DNA of 64,000 nt from Anomaloglossus baeobatrachus (Eukaryota; Chordata; Amphibia; Anura; Aromobatidae). The DNA lies in assembly GCF_048569485.1 (NCBI RefSeq), contig NW_027445240.1, positions 1 through 64,000 of the forward strand, written 5' to 3'. Positions 46,539 through 58,397 of the stretch are shown piece by piece; within the stretch, counting starts at the first letter, position 1, and each line of letters begins with the position of its first letter. The translations under genes and the position numbers were made by a program. Under the pieces are notes generated by a model, which worked only from the letters and a program-made list of their open reading frames with translations, was not told where the DNA came from and ran no database searches.

Positions 46539-47928
46539 AACCAGAATTGGTTTGGGCCTCGAGTGGCACCCTGGCCTATGCCGGACACATCTTAGGGAGA
46601 GAGAGCGAGAGGGAGACAAACCCACGCCTACACAAGACATTTTGTCACCCAAGCCAACCCTTGAAAAGGCTGCTTTGCAGAGCCAAAACAAGAAGAATGG
46701 TGCGTTTTGCAGCCGCCGCCCACTGCAATGAATCTGAATAACTCCTCCTTTAGGGCGCAAGCAACTCCCCTCCCCCTTGCAGTCTTTCCAATTCACGATA
46801 CAAAAAGACGGACAGGACAGGTTGCCTGACTTTCCGTCACTGCCACCCTTTGCCATCCTTACCCGTAGAAAGCCCTTTCATCATCCCCAAACCCTAATCT
46901 TTTCCCTTTCCTTCCCAGCCCCCAAACCCTGCCCTCTGTACCTTTCTCACCACCCGCTTCCCTTCTCCTGTCATCCCCCTACCACCCGGGAAAAAAAGAG
47001 ATTGCCCCCTCCTTCCACTAGCCCACCCTCCCACCCAAAGAACAACTTCTTCTGCGCAGCTTGTTTTCTAGGCAGCAGCGCTATTGTGATGTCATCGGGG
47101 GGCATTGTGACAAGCCGCCAGTGTTCCGTCTCTTCATGTTGTGCACAGTTCAAACGGAAAATACATCAACAGGCAGACTACAGAAAAGCTTACTATCAAA
47201 GGTTAGAGGGGGGCTTTCTCAGAGGGCTTTTTACAGTTTTTCTATTCCCAATTAGCCGTTTAAGTGTACTTATTGAAAGTAGTAATTCTTTCATAGGCCG
47301 CCCTTTCTTAGTATTTGACGTTCCTTATATTGCGGTATGAGGCTTCGCAGTAGGTTGCAAACATTCATCACCCATGACTTTCCCCAATTGAGCTCAGAAG
47401 CTCAATGTCTATCATGACCTCTCTTTTAGAATGTCCAAGAGCAAGCAAACTATTCCTCCAGGAGAGGGCGCCAACAGACTACTAAAGAGATCATCATTAC
47501 TCAAAGAAAACCCCAAAAACCAATGCATGATAGGAATAAACAGGTAACTTTCTTTGGAGTGGAAGCGGAGAGATCGCACCAGATGCCAATTCTAGATGTT
47601 ATCACACCTGTGGTCACTGCAGCAGCAGGTGAATCCACTTTGTCCAAAAGGGATCTATTCCATTCAATTGCAAATGATCTAGATAAGACAGAGAACTGCA
47701 GCACGGGGACATAGCCGAGTTGGTCAGGTTGAGTGGTGATGAGTTTGCTATTTGGATGAATAAAGAAAGTCAAAAGTGTGAAAGATAAAAAACAAAAGGA
47801 GGAAGTGTGAAAAGTGAATGGGCCAAATTGAGGTGCATATGAAGACGTATGCTTTCTTCCAATTCATTAAATCGGGCTAATATGAATCAGGTGAATTGAG
47901 TTCTGCTTTTGGAAACTGGGTTAAGAAG

Positions 47929-48116
47929 GGGTGCACCGTTCCTGGAGGTACTGCAATACCAGGTCAATGCGTGGAGTGGACAGAGCAAGCTCTTTTTCCA
48001 TCTCCCTGTTCTAAAAATCCATTTAATATATGGTCCCCAGATAGGGGACGTATCAGATATTAAACTGATAAGAACAGATACTACACTTGATCTTAGCCAA
48101 AAGGCCGAGAAGCGAT
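47929..48116 (-). ncRNA. RNU2: U2 spliceosomal snRNA, unit 27
   Basis: Consensus 188-nt copy. PSE at 48162-48179, 3' box at 47902-47916. Confidence 0.98.
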
Positions 48117-49506
48117 AACCAGAATTGGTTTGGGCCTCGAGTGGCACCCTGGCCTATGCCGGACACATCTTAGGGAGAGAGAGCGAGAGGGAGACAAACC
48201 CACGCCTACACAAGACATTTTGTCACCCAAGCCAACCCTTGAAAAGGCTGCTTTGCAGAGCCAAAACAAGAAGAATGGTGCGTTTTGCAGCCGCCGCCCA
48301 CTGCAATGAATCTGAATAACTCCTCCTTTAGGGCGCAAGCAACTCCCCTCCCCCTTGCAGTCTTTCCAATTCACGATACAAAAAGACGGACAGGACAGGT
48401 TGCCTGACTTTCCGTCACTGCCACCCTTTGCCATCCTTACCCGTAGAAAGCCCTTTCATCATCCCCAAACCCTAATCTTTTCCCTTTCCTTCCCAGCCCC
48501 CAAACCCTGCCCTCTGTACCTTTCTCACCACCCGCTTCCCTTCTCCTGTCATCCCCCTACCACCCGGGAAAAAAAGAGATTGCCCCCTCCTTCCACTAGC
48601 CCACCCTCCCACCCAAAGAACAACTTCTTCTGCGCAGCTTGTTTTCTAGGCAGCAGCGCTATTGTGATGTCATCGGGGGGCATTGTGACAAGCCGCCAGT
48701 GTTCCGTCTCTTCATGTTGTGCACAGTTCAAACGGAAAATACATCAACAGGCAGACTACAGAAAAGCTTACTATCAAAGGTTAGAGGGGGGCTTTCTCAG
48801 AGGGCTTTTTACAGTTTTTCTATTCCCAATTAGCCGTTTAAGTGTACTTATTGAAAGTAGTAATTCTTTCATAGGCCGCCCTTTCTTAGTATTTGACGTT
48901 CCTTATATTGCGGTATGAGGCTTCGCAGTAGGTTGCAAACATTCATCACCCATGACTTTCCCCAATTGAGCTCAGAAGCTCAATGTCTATCATGACCTCT
49001 CTTTTAGAATGTCCAAGAGCAAGCAAACTATTCCTCCAGGAGAGGGCGCCAACAGACTACTAAAGAGATCATCATTACTCAAAGAAAACCCCAAAAACCA
49101 ATGCATGATAGGAATAAACAGGTAACTTTCTTTGGAGTGGAAGCGGAGAGATCGCACCAGATGCCAATTCTAGATGTTATCACACCTGTGGTCACTGCAG
49201 CAGCAGGTGAATCCACTTTGTCCAAAAGGGATCTATTCCATTCAATTGCAAATGATCTAGATAAGACAGAGAACTGCAGCACGGGGACATAGCCGAGTTG
49301 GTCAGGTTGAGTGGTGATGAGTTTGCTATTTGGATGAATAAAGAAAGTCAAAAGTGTGAAAGATAAAAAACAAAAGGAGGAAGTGTGAAAAGTGAATGGG
49401 CCAAATTGAGGTGCATATGAAGACGTATGCTTTCTTCCAATTCATTAAATCGGGCTAATATGAATCAGGTGAATTGAGTTCTGCTTTTGGAAACTGGGTT
49501 AAGAAG

Positions 49507-49656
49507 GGGTGCACCGTTCCTGGAGGTACTGCAATACCAGGTCAATGCGTGGAGTGGACAGAGCAAGCTCTTTTTCCATCTCCCTGTTCTAAAAATCCAT
49601 TTAATATATGGTCCCCAGATAGGGGACGTATCAGATATTAAACTGATAAGAACAGA
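49507..49656 (-). pseudogene. RNU2: U2 snRNA unit 28, 3' part (nt 39-188), split by LINE
   Basis: Unchanged nt 39-188, 3' box at 49480-49494. The junction with the LINE tail is at the same base as in unit 18. Confidence 0.96.
49643..49656 (-). repeat. Target-site duplication, LINE copy 2, 3' side
   Basis: CTGATAAGAACAGA, repeated exactly at 55190-55203; same 14 bp as at copy 1. Confidence 0.93.
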
Positions 49657-49982
49657 TTTTTTGATTTAACAGCATCTTTATTATCATGCACTACTCACAA
49701 AAAGGTAACAAACCGTGTACAGTGCCGCAGCCCCGTACACACAGAACTATACAATCCTTCTTACATAGCCATAGAGTACGACGCACTAAACTATACATCA
49801 CGCTCCTATGCTTATCCATAACACTCAAGCTGAAAGAAAAAGTTAGACAATAAATAACGACGAACCGGCGATTGGGGGATGGGGGTAGGGGAAAAGGGGG
49901 ATAGGGTGGGGAAATCACAGGCCCGAAGCTTTATTGAAAGACGCACATAACGGGAAAAGGAGGGAGGGGGCATGGAAGAGGT
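49657..49982 (-). other. 3' untranslated region of LINE copy 2
   Basis: 326 bp, one base shorter than in copy 1 (a G run near 49874), with a few changes near 49682 and 49745. Both AATAAA signals and the six-A tail are kept. Confidence 0.8.
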
Positions 49983-52900
49983 CTAAACCTCCTCCTCGGC
50001 GCTGTCGTCCGGACTGTCCATGATGGAATAGTCTCTGAGCAGGCTGTGGATCAGCCTGCGGCAATCCTGGATAGACATCCTCTCCCTCTTCAAGATGAGC
50101 CGGTTCCTGGCGACCCAAATAGCGTCCTTAAAGCAGTTCATAAGGCGCCAAGCCTCCTGGATGGCTCCAACGGTGTGAGTCCCAGGGAAGAGTCCATAAA
50201 GTACGGAATGGTACGATAGGCTCCCTCTGGGGACGGAGTTCCTCAGGTCATCCTCCAGGGCAACCAACAGGCGCTGTGCGAAACGGCAGTCCCAAAAGGC
50301 GTGCAGCGATGTTTCCTCCACGAAGGGGCACCTTGGGCAGTACCGGGTTTTGCACAGGTTCCGGGCGTGCATGAATGACCGGACGGGCAGTCCGCCCTGT
50401 ATCGCCATCCATGACAAGTCCTTGTGCCCGTTGGTCAATCCAGCCGATGACACGTTTGTCCAAACAGTCTCCAGTGTGTCGTGATGAAGTCCTGGAATGT
50501 TCTCCATTTCGTCCTTGGCTCTGATGAGTTTGTAGATAGTCTTTGGCTTCCACAAATCAGGCTTGAGTCCCTCCAGTTGGTGTTCCCTCACAAACCGAAC
50601 CACGTCTCCGTAGAACCATGGCGCCGTCCAGTTGTAGGGGAAGGAGCTGTCCCACTTGTCCCAGCCTAACCGTCTCCAAAGGGGGAGCAGGAAGAAGCGA
50701 GACATGGACCCACCCGCGGAACCTCTCTTGACTCGCAGAGTTCGGCGAACGCAGTCACATACGAAGGAGGATCGCAGGAGGGTGGGGATATCGGGTACGC
50801 CCTTCCCACCCTTGCGAGGATCCTTGTACATGATGCTCCGCTTTACTCTGTCCATCTTGGATCCCCAGACAAAACGAAACACCGTCCTGGTAATGGCCCT
50901 GCACACGGTGGCAAGGGGGGGCCAGGCCTGGGCCGTGTACTGCAGCACGGGCAGTACCTCGTTACGCAGGACCAGTGCTTTGCCCTCACAGGTGAGGCGT
51001 CTGAGGCTCCACAGACCAATCCGTTGGGTGATCTTGGTCAAGCGTTCCTCCCAGGACTTGAGGGCTGCTCCTTCCTTCCCGAACCAGACTCCAAGAACCT
51101 TGATGAAATCCGGCTGGATGCTGAAAGGGAAGGGGGCGGAAGAGGCCGGCTGCCAGTCCCCGAAGAGCATGGCTTCCGACTTCCCGCAGTTGACTTTGGC
51201 TCCCGAAGCCCGTCCGAAGGTCTCACAGGTCTGGACGAGGGTGTCGACTGAGCGCCGGTCCGCGCAGAAGACGGTCACGTCGTCCATGTAGAGCGAGCAC
51301 TTGACCTCGAAGCGTTCTGGTCCTGGTGCGGTGATCCCTCTGATCTCTCCATTCCGCCGGATAGCCTCTGCAAAGAGTTCTATAACACAAACAAAAAGAA
51401 GAGGTGACAGAGGACAGCCTTGTCTGACCCCTGAGAGGACCGGGAAGGGGTCAGTCTTCCAGCCGTTTACCAACACCGAGCTGTGAATATCAAAATACAT
51501 TAGTTGGACATACAAGCAAAACATGTTACCCAAACCTAACCTGTGCAGAGCTTTGCCCAGGAACTCATGGGAAACACGGTCGAAGGCCTTTTCCTGATCC
51601 AACGAGATCAGGGCTGCGTGCACCCGGCGGGCTTTGATGTACTCGACCGTGTCCCGCATGAGAGCCAGGCTGTCTGCGATGCGACGTCCGGGGATGCCGC
51701 AGGTCTGATCCGGGTGGATGATCCGTCCGATAACAGTCTTCAATCTCGTTGCCATCGTCTTGGCCAGGATCTTGTAGTCGACGTTCAGAAGGGTGATGGG
51801 ACGCCAATTCTTCAGGTCGCACCTCTCTCCTTTACGCTTGTACAGGATCGTGACCATTCCTTCCCTCAGAGATGGAGGCATTCTGCCCTCCACCACCATC
51901 TCCTCATACAGCCCTAACAGGTCCGGACAGATTAGGTCTCCCAGCGCTACATAGAGCTCTGCTGGGAGGCCGTCACTGCCCGGTGTCCTGCCAGAACTAA
52001 AGGATTTGGCGGCCGAGAGCAGCTCGTCCACCGTCAGAGGAACATCCATGGCCGCCGCGTCTGCAGGGTCAAGATGGTTAGTGATACCTGACAGGAACTT
52101 ATCGGCGGCCTCGGGGTCAGTAGTCTTGCGGGCGTAGAGTTCGCTGTAGAAGTCGCTGACGACCTTCATCACGTTCTCTTTCCCGCGTCGCATGCTGCCA
52201 CTCTCGTCTCGTAGTTCATTCATGGGCGTGTGACCGGCGTGGAGTTTCCTGAAAAAGAACGAGTTACATTTCTCACCCTTCTCCAGGTTCTCCACTTTGG
52301 AACGGAAGACAATTCGCTCGGACTCCTCCTCGAAGTGCCTTTTCAGGCTCCTCTTAGTCTCCTCCAGCTCCTCTCTCACGTCCCAGCCGCATCGAAGAAG
52401 GTCCTGCAGGGAACGCAGCTCACGCTGGAGTCTCCTGAAGTCCCTCCTCTTCAGACCCGCCTGTTGTTGACTCTTTGCCTGAAAGAAGAAACGGAACTCG
52501 AGTTTAACGTATTCCCACCAGTCAGAAACAGACTGGAAGCCCGCCTTGTAGGCCCGCCACGTGGAGTAGGCAGCTCTAAGCTCCTCCAGAATCTCACCCT
52601 TTTCCAGCAGAGAGCAGTTCAGCTTCCAGGAGCCCGGGCCAATGGGGAAGCCATGGCCCAGCACACCTTGAAAGTGAATGGCTCTGTGGTCAGAGAAGAA
52701 GCAGGGGACCATCGAGTGCCCACTCCGCCCAACCGCCCGAGAGGTAAACACAAAGTCAATCCTGGAACGCAGCGAGCCATCGGATCGGCACCATGAATAG
52801 TTCACGGATCCGTGTCCGATGGAGCCAACAACGTCCACAAGAGAGGCTTCGGTCACCATCTCAATGAGCAGTTTGGATGTGACGTCCAACTTGGCAGCCG

Positions 52901-53372
52901 TTCCAGAACTGCGTCCATCCTCCTCAATCGGGCAGTTGAAATCCCCGGCCATCACTACCGTCCTGGCGGTAGCGAGCTGAGGGCGCAGGGCTTGGAGGAG
53001 CTCCAGTCGATCGCTCTTCACAGGAGAAGCGTACACATTGATGAACCTGACAGGTTCTCCCGCCCAGGTGCCATCCACGAGCAGTAACCTGCCGCAGACG
53101 ATTTCCTGAACAGAGTCCAATGTGAAGGCGCTTCCCCTGATCAGCACGGCGACCCCCGCGGACCTACAGTCGCCTCCGCCGGACCAGTAGGATGGGCCAT
53201 GGGTCCACTCCCTGGCCAGATGGTTGAAGGACCTAGAGGAGGGAAGGGAGCATTCCTGCAGGAAAAATACATCACTAGACTGAGTGTTAAGGAATGCAAA
53301 AATTGTCTGGCGTCGGAACTTGTCTCTGATGCTCCTAACATTAATGGAAAAGGTGTTAATGTTAGCAGTCAT
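49983..53372 (-). CDS. LINE ORF2: endonuclease / reverse transcriptase, copy 2
   Basis: 1,129 residues, open throughout, with the same endonuclease, reverse transcriptase (YMDD at 695-698) and C-terminal CCHC motifs as copy 1. Differences from copy 1 include I7T, S25F, a Cys to Gly near residue 305, Asn to Ser in the linker before the reverse transcriptase, Glu to Asp after it, and His to Tyr near 960. None touches a motif residue. It starts at the ATG at 53372, 35 bp past the ORF1 stop. Confidence 0.95.
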   Translation of the reverse strand: MTANINTFSINVRSIRDKFRRQTIFAFLNTQSSDVFFLQECSLPSSRSFNHLAREWTHGPSYWSGGGDCRSAGVAVLIRGSAFTLDSVQEIVCGRLLLVDGTWAGEPVRFINVYASPVKSDRLELLQALRPQLATARTVVMAGDFNCPIEEDGRSSGTAAKLDVTSKLLIEMVTEASLVDVVGSIGHGSVNYSWCRSDGSLRSRIDFVFTSRAVGRSGHSMVPCFFSDHRAIHFQGVLGHGFPIGPGSWKLNCSLLEKGEILEELRAAYSTWRAYKAGFQSVSDWWEYVKLEFRFFFQAKSQQQAGLKRRDFRRLQRELRSLQDLLRCGWDVREELEETKRSLKRHFEEESERIVFRSKVENLEKGEKCNSFFFRKLHAGHTPMNELRDESGSMRRGKENVMKVVSDFYSELYARKTTDPEAADKFLSGITNHLDPADAAAMDVPLTVDELLSAAKSFSSGRTPGSDGLPAELYVALGDLICPDLLGLYEEMVVEGRMPPSLREGMVTILYKRKGERCDLKNWRPITLLNVDYKILAKTMATRLKTVIGRIIHPDQTCGIPGRRIADSLALMRDTVEYIKARRVHAALISLDQEKAFDRVSHEFLGKALHRLGLGNMFCLYVQLMYFDIHSSVLVNGWKTDPFPVLSGVRQGCPLSPLLFVCVIELFAEAIRRNGEIRGITAPGPERFEVKCSLYMDDVTVFCADRRSVDTLVQTCETFGRASGAKVNCGKSEAMLFGDWQPASSAPFPFSIQPDFIKVLGVWFGKEGAALKSWEERLTKITQRIGLWSLRRLTCEGKALVLRNEVLPVLQYTAQAWPPLATVCRAITRTVFRFVWGSKMDRVKRSIMYKDPRKGGKGVPDIPTLLRSSFVCDCVRRTLRVKRGSAGGSMSRFFLLPLWRRLGWDKWDSSFPYNWTAPWFYGDVVRFVREHQLEGLKPDLWKPKTIYKLIRAKDEMENIPGLHHDTLETVWTNVSSAGLTNGHKDLSWMAIQGGLPVRSFMHARNLCKTRYCPRCPFVEETSLHAFWDCRFAQRLLVALEDDLRNSVPRGSLSYHSVLYGLFPGTHTVGAIQEAWRLMNCFKDAIWVARNRLILKRERMSIQDCRRLIHSLLRDYSIMDSPDDSAEEEV

Positions 53373-53407
53373 TGGAGGAAAGAGAAAGTTAGCGCAGGCG
53401 GTGTGCC

Positions 53408-54952
53408 TTAGTTACCACTCCGGTCGGGCGGTTCTTCCTCTTTGGCACCTGCTGGTAAGGGTATCTCCAGCAGACCCTCTTCTTCTAGCTGATCGAGCAG
53501 GGATGGTGCCTCCGTGGCTTCCGACTCCTCCATTTCTTCTTCGGCCACAAGGGACTCCACCATCTGCTCCAACACGTCCGGTTCTGGGAGGAGGCCATCC
53601 TCCTCTTCCTGGGGTGGATTGGGATCCACAATGAACAGCTTGGAAGGTTCTGCGACAGGACTATCTTCCACCTTCCTTTTCCTTTGGCCTGTACCTGAGG
53701 AGACAAGAGCTGGAAAATCCTCCTCGGTGAAAAGTGCAAGAGTGCTGAGGCCCTCTGCTCTCATGGTCTGGGGAGGGAGAGTGGGCTTTGGGGGGGGGGT
53801 GAGGAGACCAACTGAGGAGTAGGGAAATGAGGTGGAGGTAGTGGAATCCTCAGTAGGGTTGGCCGGGGGGGGAGGGGTTTGGACAGGGGTGACAGGGGGG
53901 GGGACCAGGGAGGGGGCCACAGTTTTCTTACCCTTCTTTTCCCTGGACTCCGTGGCTGCTGGGGCATCGGCTGGAGCCACGGTCGCCGGGTTCTTGGCCG
54001 CCTTGTCCTTGGCCTCTGTGGCCTTGGTCGTAGCTGCCTTGGTCGACGAAGCTGTGACTACCCGATACTGGGTCGCCGCGGCAACCCTTGCCCAGGATTT
54101 CTCCCGCTGTGGGCAGTCCTTGTAAAGGTGGTCCGCCTGTCCACATAGGTTGCAAGTCTTCTTCTTTGGGCAGTCCTTGGAGCTGTGTCCTGTCACCCGG
54201 CAAACCCTGCAGGCGTCCTCCTTGCAGGTCTTCATCGAATGCCCTTTCCCGCCACATTTCCTGCAGTTGTGTGGCATGTCCGGGTAGTAGATGAGACCAA
54301 AGGAGTTTCCCAGAGAGAATGTCGGGGGCAGGTGCTGGAGACCATCCTCGGATGCTGGTTCCCTGTAGAGTCGAACGGTTACTGACCACTTACCCGTCCA
54401 GAATCCGTTGCCGTTAAGGATGTGGGATGGCTCCCTCACCACTGTGCAGAGACGTCCCAGGAACGTGGAGATGTCTCTTCCTGGGGTGTGCGGGTTCCGC
54501 ATGGAGACCGTGATCCTCTTTTCATCCCTCTGTATAGGACAGGATCCTAAAAAAGAATGAAAAGGGGAGTCCGGCATCGCTGCGTTCATCGCCTCCCAGT
54601 ATCTCCTGCAGGCATTCACCGTGGCAAAGGTTACCAGAAAAATGCCAGTCATGAAGGTCTGGACACTCAGGGTTTCCGCCCTGGAGAAGCCCTGATCCAG
54701 AATCATCTTCTTGCAGAACACGTCGCTGGACATGTCCGGCAACCTACCATCCACCGCCTTTAGCTTCAGGGCGACCGTCTGCCGCATCCAAGGCTCCAGG
54801 GTTGGAGCCTTTTCAGGCGGCGTCCGGGCTCCCTCCGGCTGGCTGGCGTCGGAGGTAGGGGCCTCTTGGGCCGAAGAAGCCTCTGGATGAGCCTTCCTGG
54901 AGGTCCCTGGGTCCTGAGCCTTCTTGGCTGCCTTCTCTGGCTTGCTTGCCAT
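53408..54952 (-). CDS. LINE ORF1: nucleic-acid-binding protein with three CCHC knuckles, copy 2
   Basis: 514 residues from the ATG at 54952, again in a GCCATGG context, with the upstream frame open and without ATG. The three zinc knuckles are identical to copy 1. Changes relative to copy 1 lie in the N-terminal basic part (Arg to Lys), the Pro/Thr-rich linker (two Ala to Val) and the acidic end (Leu to Pro, Ala to Glu), that is in low-constraint regions. Confidence 0.9.
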   Translation of the reverse strand: MASKPEKAAKKAQDPGTSRKAHPEASSAQEAPTSDASQPEGARTPPEKAPTLEPWMRQTVALKLKAVDGRLPDMSSDVFCKKMILDQGFSRAETLSVQTFMTGIFLVTFATVNACRRYWEAMNAAMPDSPFHSFLGSCPIQRDEKRITVSMRNPHTPGRDISTFLGRLCTVVREPSHILNGNGFWTGKWSVTVRLYREPASEDGLQHLPPTFSLGNSFGLIYYPDMPHNCRKCGGKGHSMKTCKEDACRVCRVTGHSSKDCPKKKTCNLCGQADHLYKDCPQREKSWARVAAATQYRVVTASSTKAATTKATEAKDKAAKNPATVAPADAPAATESREKKGKKTVAPSLVPPPVTPVQTPPPPANPTEDSTTSTSFPYSSVGLLTPPPKPTLPPQTMRAEGLSTLALFTEEDFPALVSSGTGQRKRKVEDSPVAEPSKLFIVDPNPPQEEEDGLLPEPDVLEQMVESLVAEEEMEESEATEAPSLLDQLEEEGLLEIPLPAGAKEEEPPDRSGN

Positions 54953-55189
54953 GGCTGGTTCCTGCTTCAGTTCCCGGGGCTGGATCTTGGATTCTTCTCC
55001 GGGTGTCTTCTCCCGCTGTGTTCCTCCTCGAAGTTCCTCTGGTCTCCCCAAGTCTTCTCCGAGCCTTCGTCTTCTTGCTTCTTTCTGCCAAGCTCTTCTT
55101 CCGTCCGATCTCCCTCTTCCGGTCTCGGCTGGGCTTCGGAGCTCGTCTCCCTGATCGTATCTCGTCAAGTGTAGCTAGCTCAGTTTGTT
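54953..55189 (-). other. 5' untranslated region of LINE copy 2
   Basis: 237 bp, same length and 5' junction as copy 1, with a few substitutions. No internal promoter recognised. Confidence 0.7.
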
Positions 55190-55241
55190 CTGATAAGAAC
55201 AGATACTACACTTGATCTTAGCCAAAAGGCCGAGAAGCGAT
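55190..55241 (-). pseudogene. RNU2: U2 snRNA unit 28, 5' part (nt 1-52)
   Basis: Unchanged nt 1-52 behind an intact PSE (55287-55304). Nt 39-52 (55190-55203) are the second copy of the target duplication. Confidence 0.96.
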
Positions 55242-56631
55242 AACCAGAATTGGTTTGGGCCTCGAGTGGCACCCTGGCCTATGCCGGACACATCTTAGGG
55301 AGAGAGAGCGAGAGGGAGACAAACCCACGCCTACACAAGACATTTTGTCACCCAAGCCAACCCTTGAAAAGGCTGCTTTGCAGAGCCAAAACAAGAAGAA
55401 TGGTGCGTTTTGCAGCCGCCGCCCACTGCAATGAATCTGAATAACTCCTCCTTTAGGGCGCAAGCAACTCCCCTCCCCCTTGCAGTCTTTCCAATTCACG
55501 ATACAAAAAGACGGACAGGACAGGTTGCCTGACTTTCCGTCACTGCCACCCTTTGCCATCCTTACCCGTAGAAAGCCCTTTCATCATCCCCAAACCCTAA
55601 TCTTTTCCCTTTCCTTCCCAGCCCCCAAACCCTGCCCTCTGTACCTTTCTCACCACCCGCTTCCCTTCTCCTGTCATCCCCCTACCACCCGGGAAAAAAA
55701 GAGATTGCCCCCTCCTTCCACTAGCCCACCCTCCCACCCAAAGAACAACTTCTTCTGCGCAGCTTGTTTTCTAGGCAGCAGCGCTATTGTGATGTCATCG
55801 GGGGGCATTGTGACAAGCCGCCAGTGTTCCGTCTCTTCATGTTGTGCACAGTTCAAACGGAAAATACATCAACAGGCAGACTACAGAAAAGCTTACTATC
55901 AAAGGTTAGAGGGGGGCTTTCTCAGAGGGCTTTTTACAGTTTTTCTATTCCCAATTAGCCGTTTAAGTGTACTTATTGAAAGTAGTAATTCTTTCATAGG
56001 CCGCCCTTTCTTAGTATTTGACGTTCCTTATATTGCGGTATGAGGCTTCGCAGTAGGTTGCAAACATTCATCACCCATGACTTTCCCCAATTGAGCTCAG
56101 AAGCTCAATGTCTATCATGACCTCTCTTTTAGAATGTCCAAGAGCAAGCAAACTATTCCTCCAGGAGAGGGCGCCAACAGACTACTAAAGAGATCATCAT
56201 TACTCAAAGAAAACCCCAAAAACCAATGCATGATAGGAATAAACAGGTAACTTTCTTTGGAGTGGAAGCGGAGAGATCGCACCAGATGCCAATTCTAGAT
56301 GTTATCACACCTGTGGTCACTGCAGCAGCAGGTGAATCCACTTTGTCCAAAAGGGATCTATTCCATTCAATTGCAAATGATCTAGATAAGACAGAGAACT
56401 GCAGCACGGGGACATAGCCGAGTTGGTCAGGTTGAGTGGTGATGAGTTTGCTATTTGGATGAATAAAGAAAGTCAAAAGTGTGAAAGATAAAAAACAAAA
56501 GGAGGAAGTGTGAAAAGTGAATGGGCCAAATTGAGGTGCATATGAAGACGTATGCTTTCTTCCAATTCATTAAATCGGGCTAATATGAATCAGGTGAATT
56601 GAGTTCTGCTTTTGGAAACTGGGTTAAGAAG

Positions 56632-56819
56632 GGGTGCACCGTTCCTGGAGGTACTGCAATACCAGGTCAATGCGTGGAGTGGACAGAGCAAGCTCTTTTT
56701 CCATCTCCCTGTTCTAAAAATCCATTTAATATATGGTCCCCAGATAGGGGACGTATCAGATATTAAACTGATAAGAACAGATACTACACTTGATCTTAGC
56801 CAAAAGGCCGAGAAGCGAT
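56632..56819 (-). ncRNA. RNU2: U2 spliceosomal snRNA, unit 29
   Basis: Consensus 188-nt copy. PSE at 56865-56882, 3' box at 56605-56619. Confidence 0.98.
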
Positions 56820-58209
56820 AACCAGAATTGGTTTGGGCCTCGAGTGGCACCCTGGCCTATGCCGGACACATCTTAGGGAGAGAGAGCGAGAGGGAGACAA
56901 ACCCACGCCTACACAAGACATTTTGTCACCCAAGCCAACCCTTGAAAAGGCTGCTTTGCAGAGCCAAAACAAGAAGAATGGTGCGTTTTGCAGCCGCCGC
57001 CCACTGCAATGAATCTGAATAACTCCTCCTTTAGGGCGCAAGCAACTCCCCTCCCCCTTGCAGTCTTTCCAATTCACGATACAAAAAGACGGACAGGACA
57101 GGTTGCCTGACTTTCCGTCACTGCCACCCTTTGCCATCCTTACCCGTAGAAAGCCCTTTCATCATCCCCAAACCCTAATCTTTTCCCTTTCCTTCCCAGC
57201 CCCCAAACCCTGCCCTCTGTACCTTTCTCACCACCCGCTTCCCTTCTCCTGTCATCCCCCTACCACCCGGGAAAAAAAGAGATTGCCCCCTCCTTCCACT
57301 AGCCCACCCTCCCACCCAAAGAACAACTTCTTCTGCGCAGCTTGTTTTCTAGGCAGCAGCGCTATTGTGATGTCATCGGGGGGCATTGTGACAAGCCGCC
57401 AGTGTTCCGTCTCTTCATGTTGTGCACAGTTCAAACGGAAAATACATCAACAGGCAGACTACAGAAAAGCTTACTATCAAAGGTTAGAGGGGGGCTTTCT
57501 CAGAGGGCTTTTTACAGTTTTTCTATTCCCAATTAGCCGTTTAAGTGTACTTATTGAAAGTAGTAATTCTTTCATAGGCCGCCCTTTCTTAGTATTTGAC
57601 GTTCCTTATATTGCGGTATGAGGCTTCGCAGTAGGTTGCAAACATTCATCACCCATGACTTTCCCCAATTGAGCTCAGAAGCTCAATGTCTATCATGACC
57701 TCTCTTTTAGAATGTCCAAGAGCAAGCAAACTATTCCTCCAGGAGAGGGCGCCAACAGACTACTAAAGAGATCATCATTACTCAAAGAAAACCCCAAAAA
57801 CCAATGCATGATAGGAATAAACAGGTAACTTTCTTTGGAGTGGAAGCGGAGAGATCGCACCAGATGCCAATTCTAGATGTTATCACACCTGTGGTCACTG
57901 CAGCAGCAGGTGAATCCACTTTGTCCAAAAGGGATCTATTCCATTCAATTGCAAATGATCTAGATAAGACAGAGAACTGCAGCACGGGGACATAGCCGAG
58001 TTGGTCAGGTTGAGTGGTGATGAGTTTGCTATTTGGATGAATAAAGAAAGTCAAAAGTGTGAAAGATAAAAAACAAAAGGAGGAAGTGTGAAAAGTGAAT
58101 GGGCCAAATTGAGGTGCATATGAAGACGTATGCTTTCTTCCAATTCATTAAATCGGGCTAATATGAATCAGGTGAATTGAGTTCTGCTTTTGGAAACTGG
58201 GTTAAGAAG

Positions 58210-58397
58210 GGGTGCACCGTTCCTGGAGGTACTGCAATACCAGGTCAATGCGTGGAGTGGACAGAGCAAGCTCTTTTTCCATCTCCCTGTTCTAAAAATC
58301 CATTTAATATATGGTCCCCAGATAGGGGACGTATCAGATATTAAACTGATAAGAACAGATACTACACTTGATCTTAGCCAAAAGGCCGAGAAGCGAT
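58210..58397 (-). ncRNA. RNU2: U2 spliceosomal snRNA, unit 30
   Basis: Consensus 188-nt copy. PSE at 58443-58460, 3' box at 58183-58197. Confidence 0.98.

Larger units (their letters stand above)
33913..49506. repeat. Array block D: units 19-27
   Basis: Nine standard units between the two LINEs. Only two length changes were seen: one extra A at 35819-35820 (unit 19 spacer) and one extra T at 40460 (unit 22 spacer). Otherwise the spacers match the reference. Confidence 0.94.
49657..55189 (-). mobile_element. Keno-type U2-specific non-LTR retrotransposon, copy 2, full length
   Basis: 5,533 bp, same structure, direction and junctions as copy 1, 21,330 bp away (ten units plus the LINE). Scattered single-base differences amount to well under 1 percent. 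Both frames are open. It could be an independent insertion from a close relative, or a duplicate of copy 1 made by unequal exchange within the array. Confidence 0.93.
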
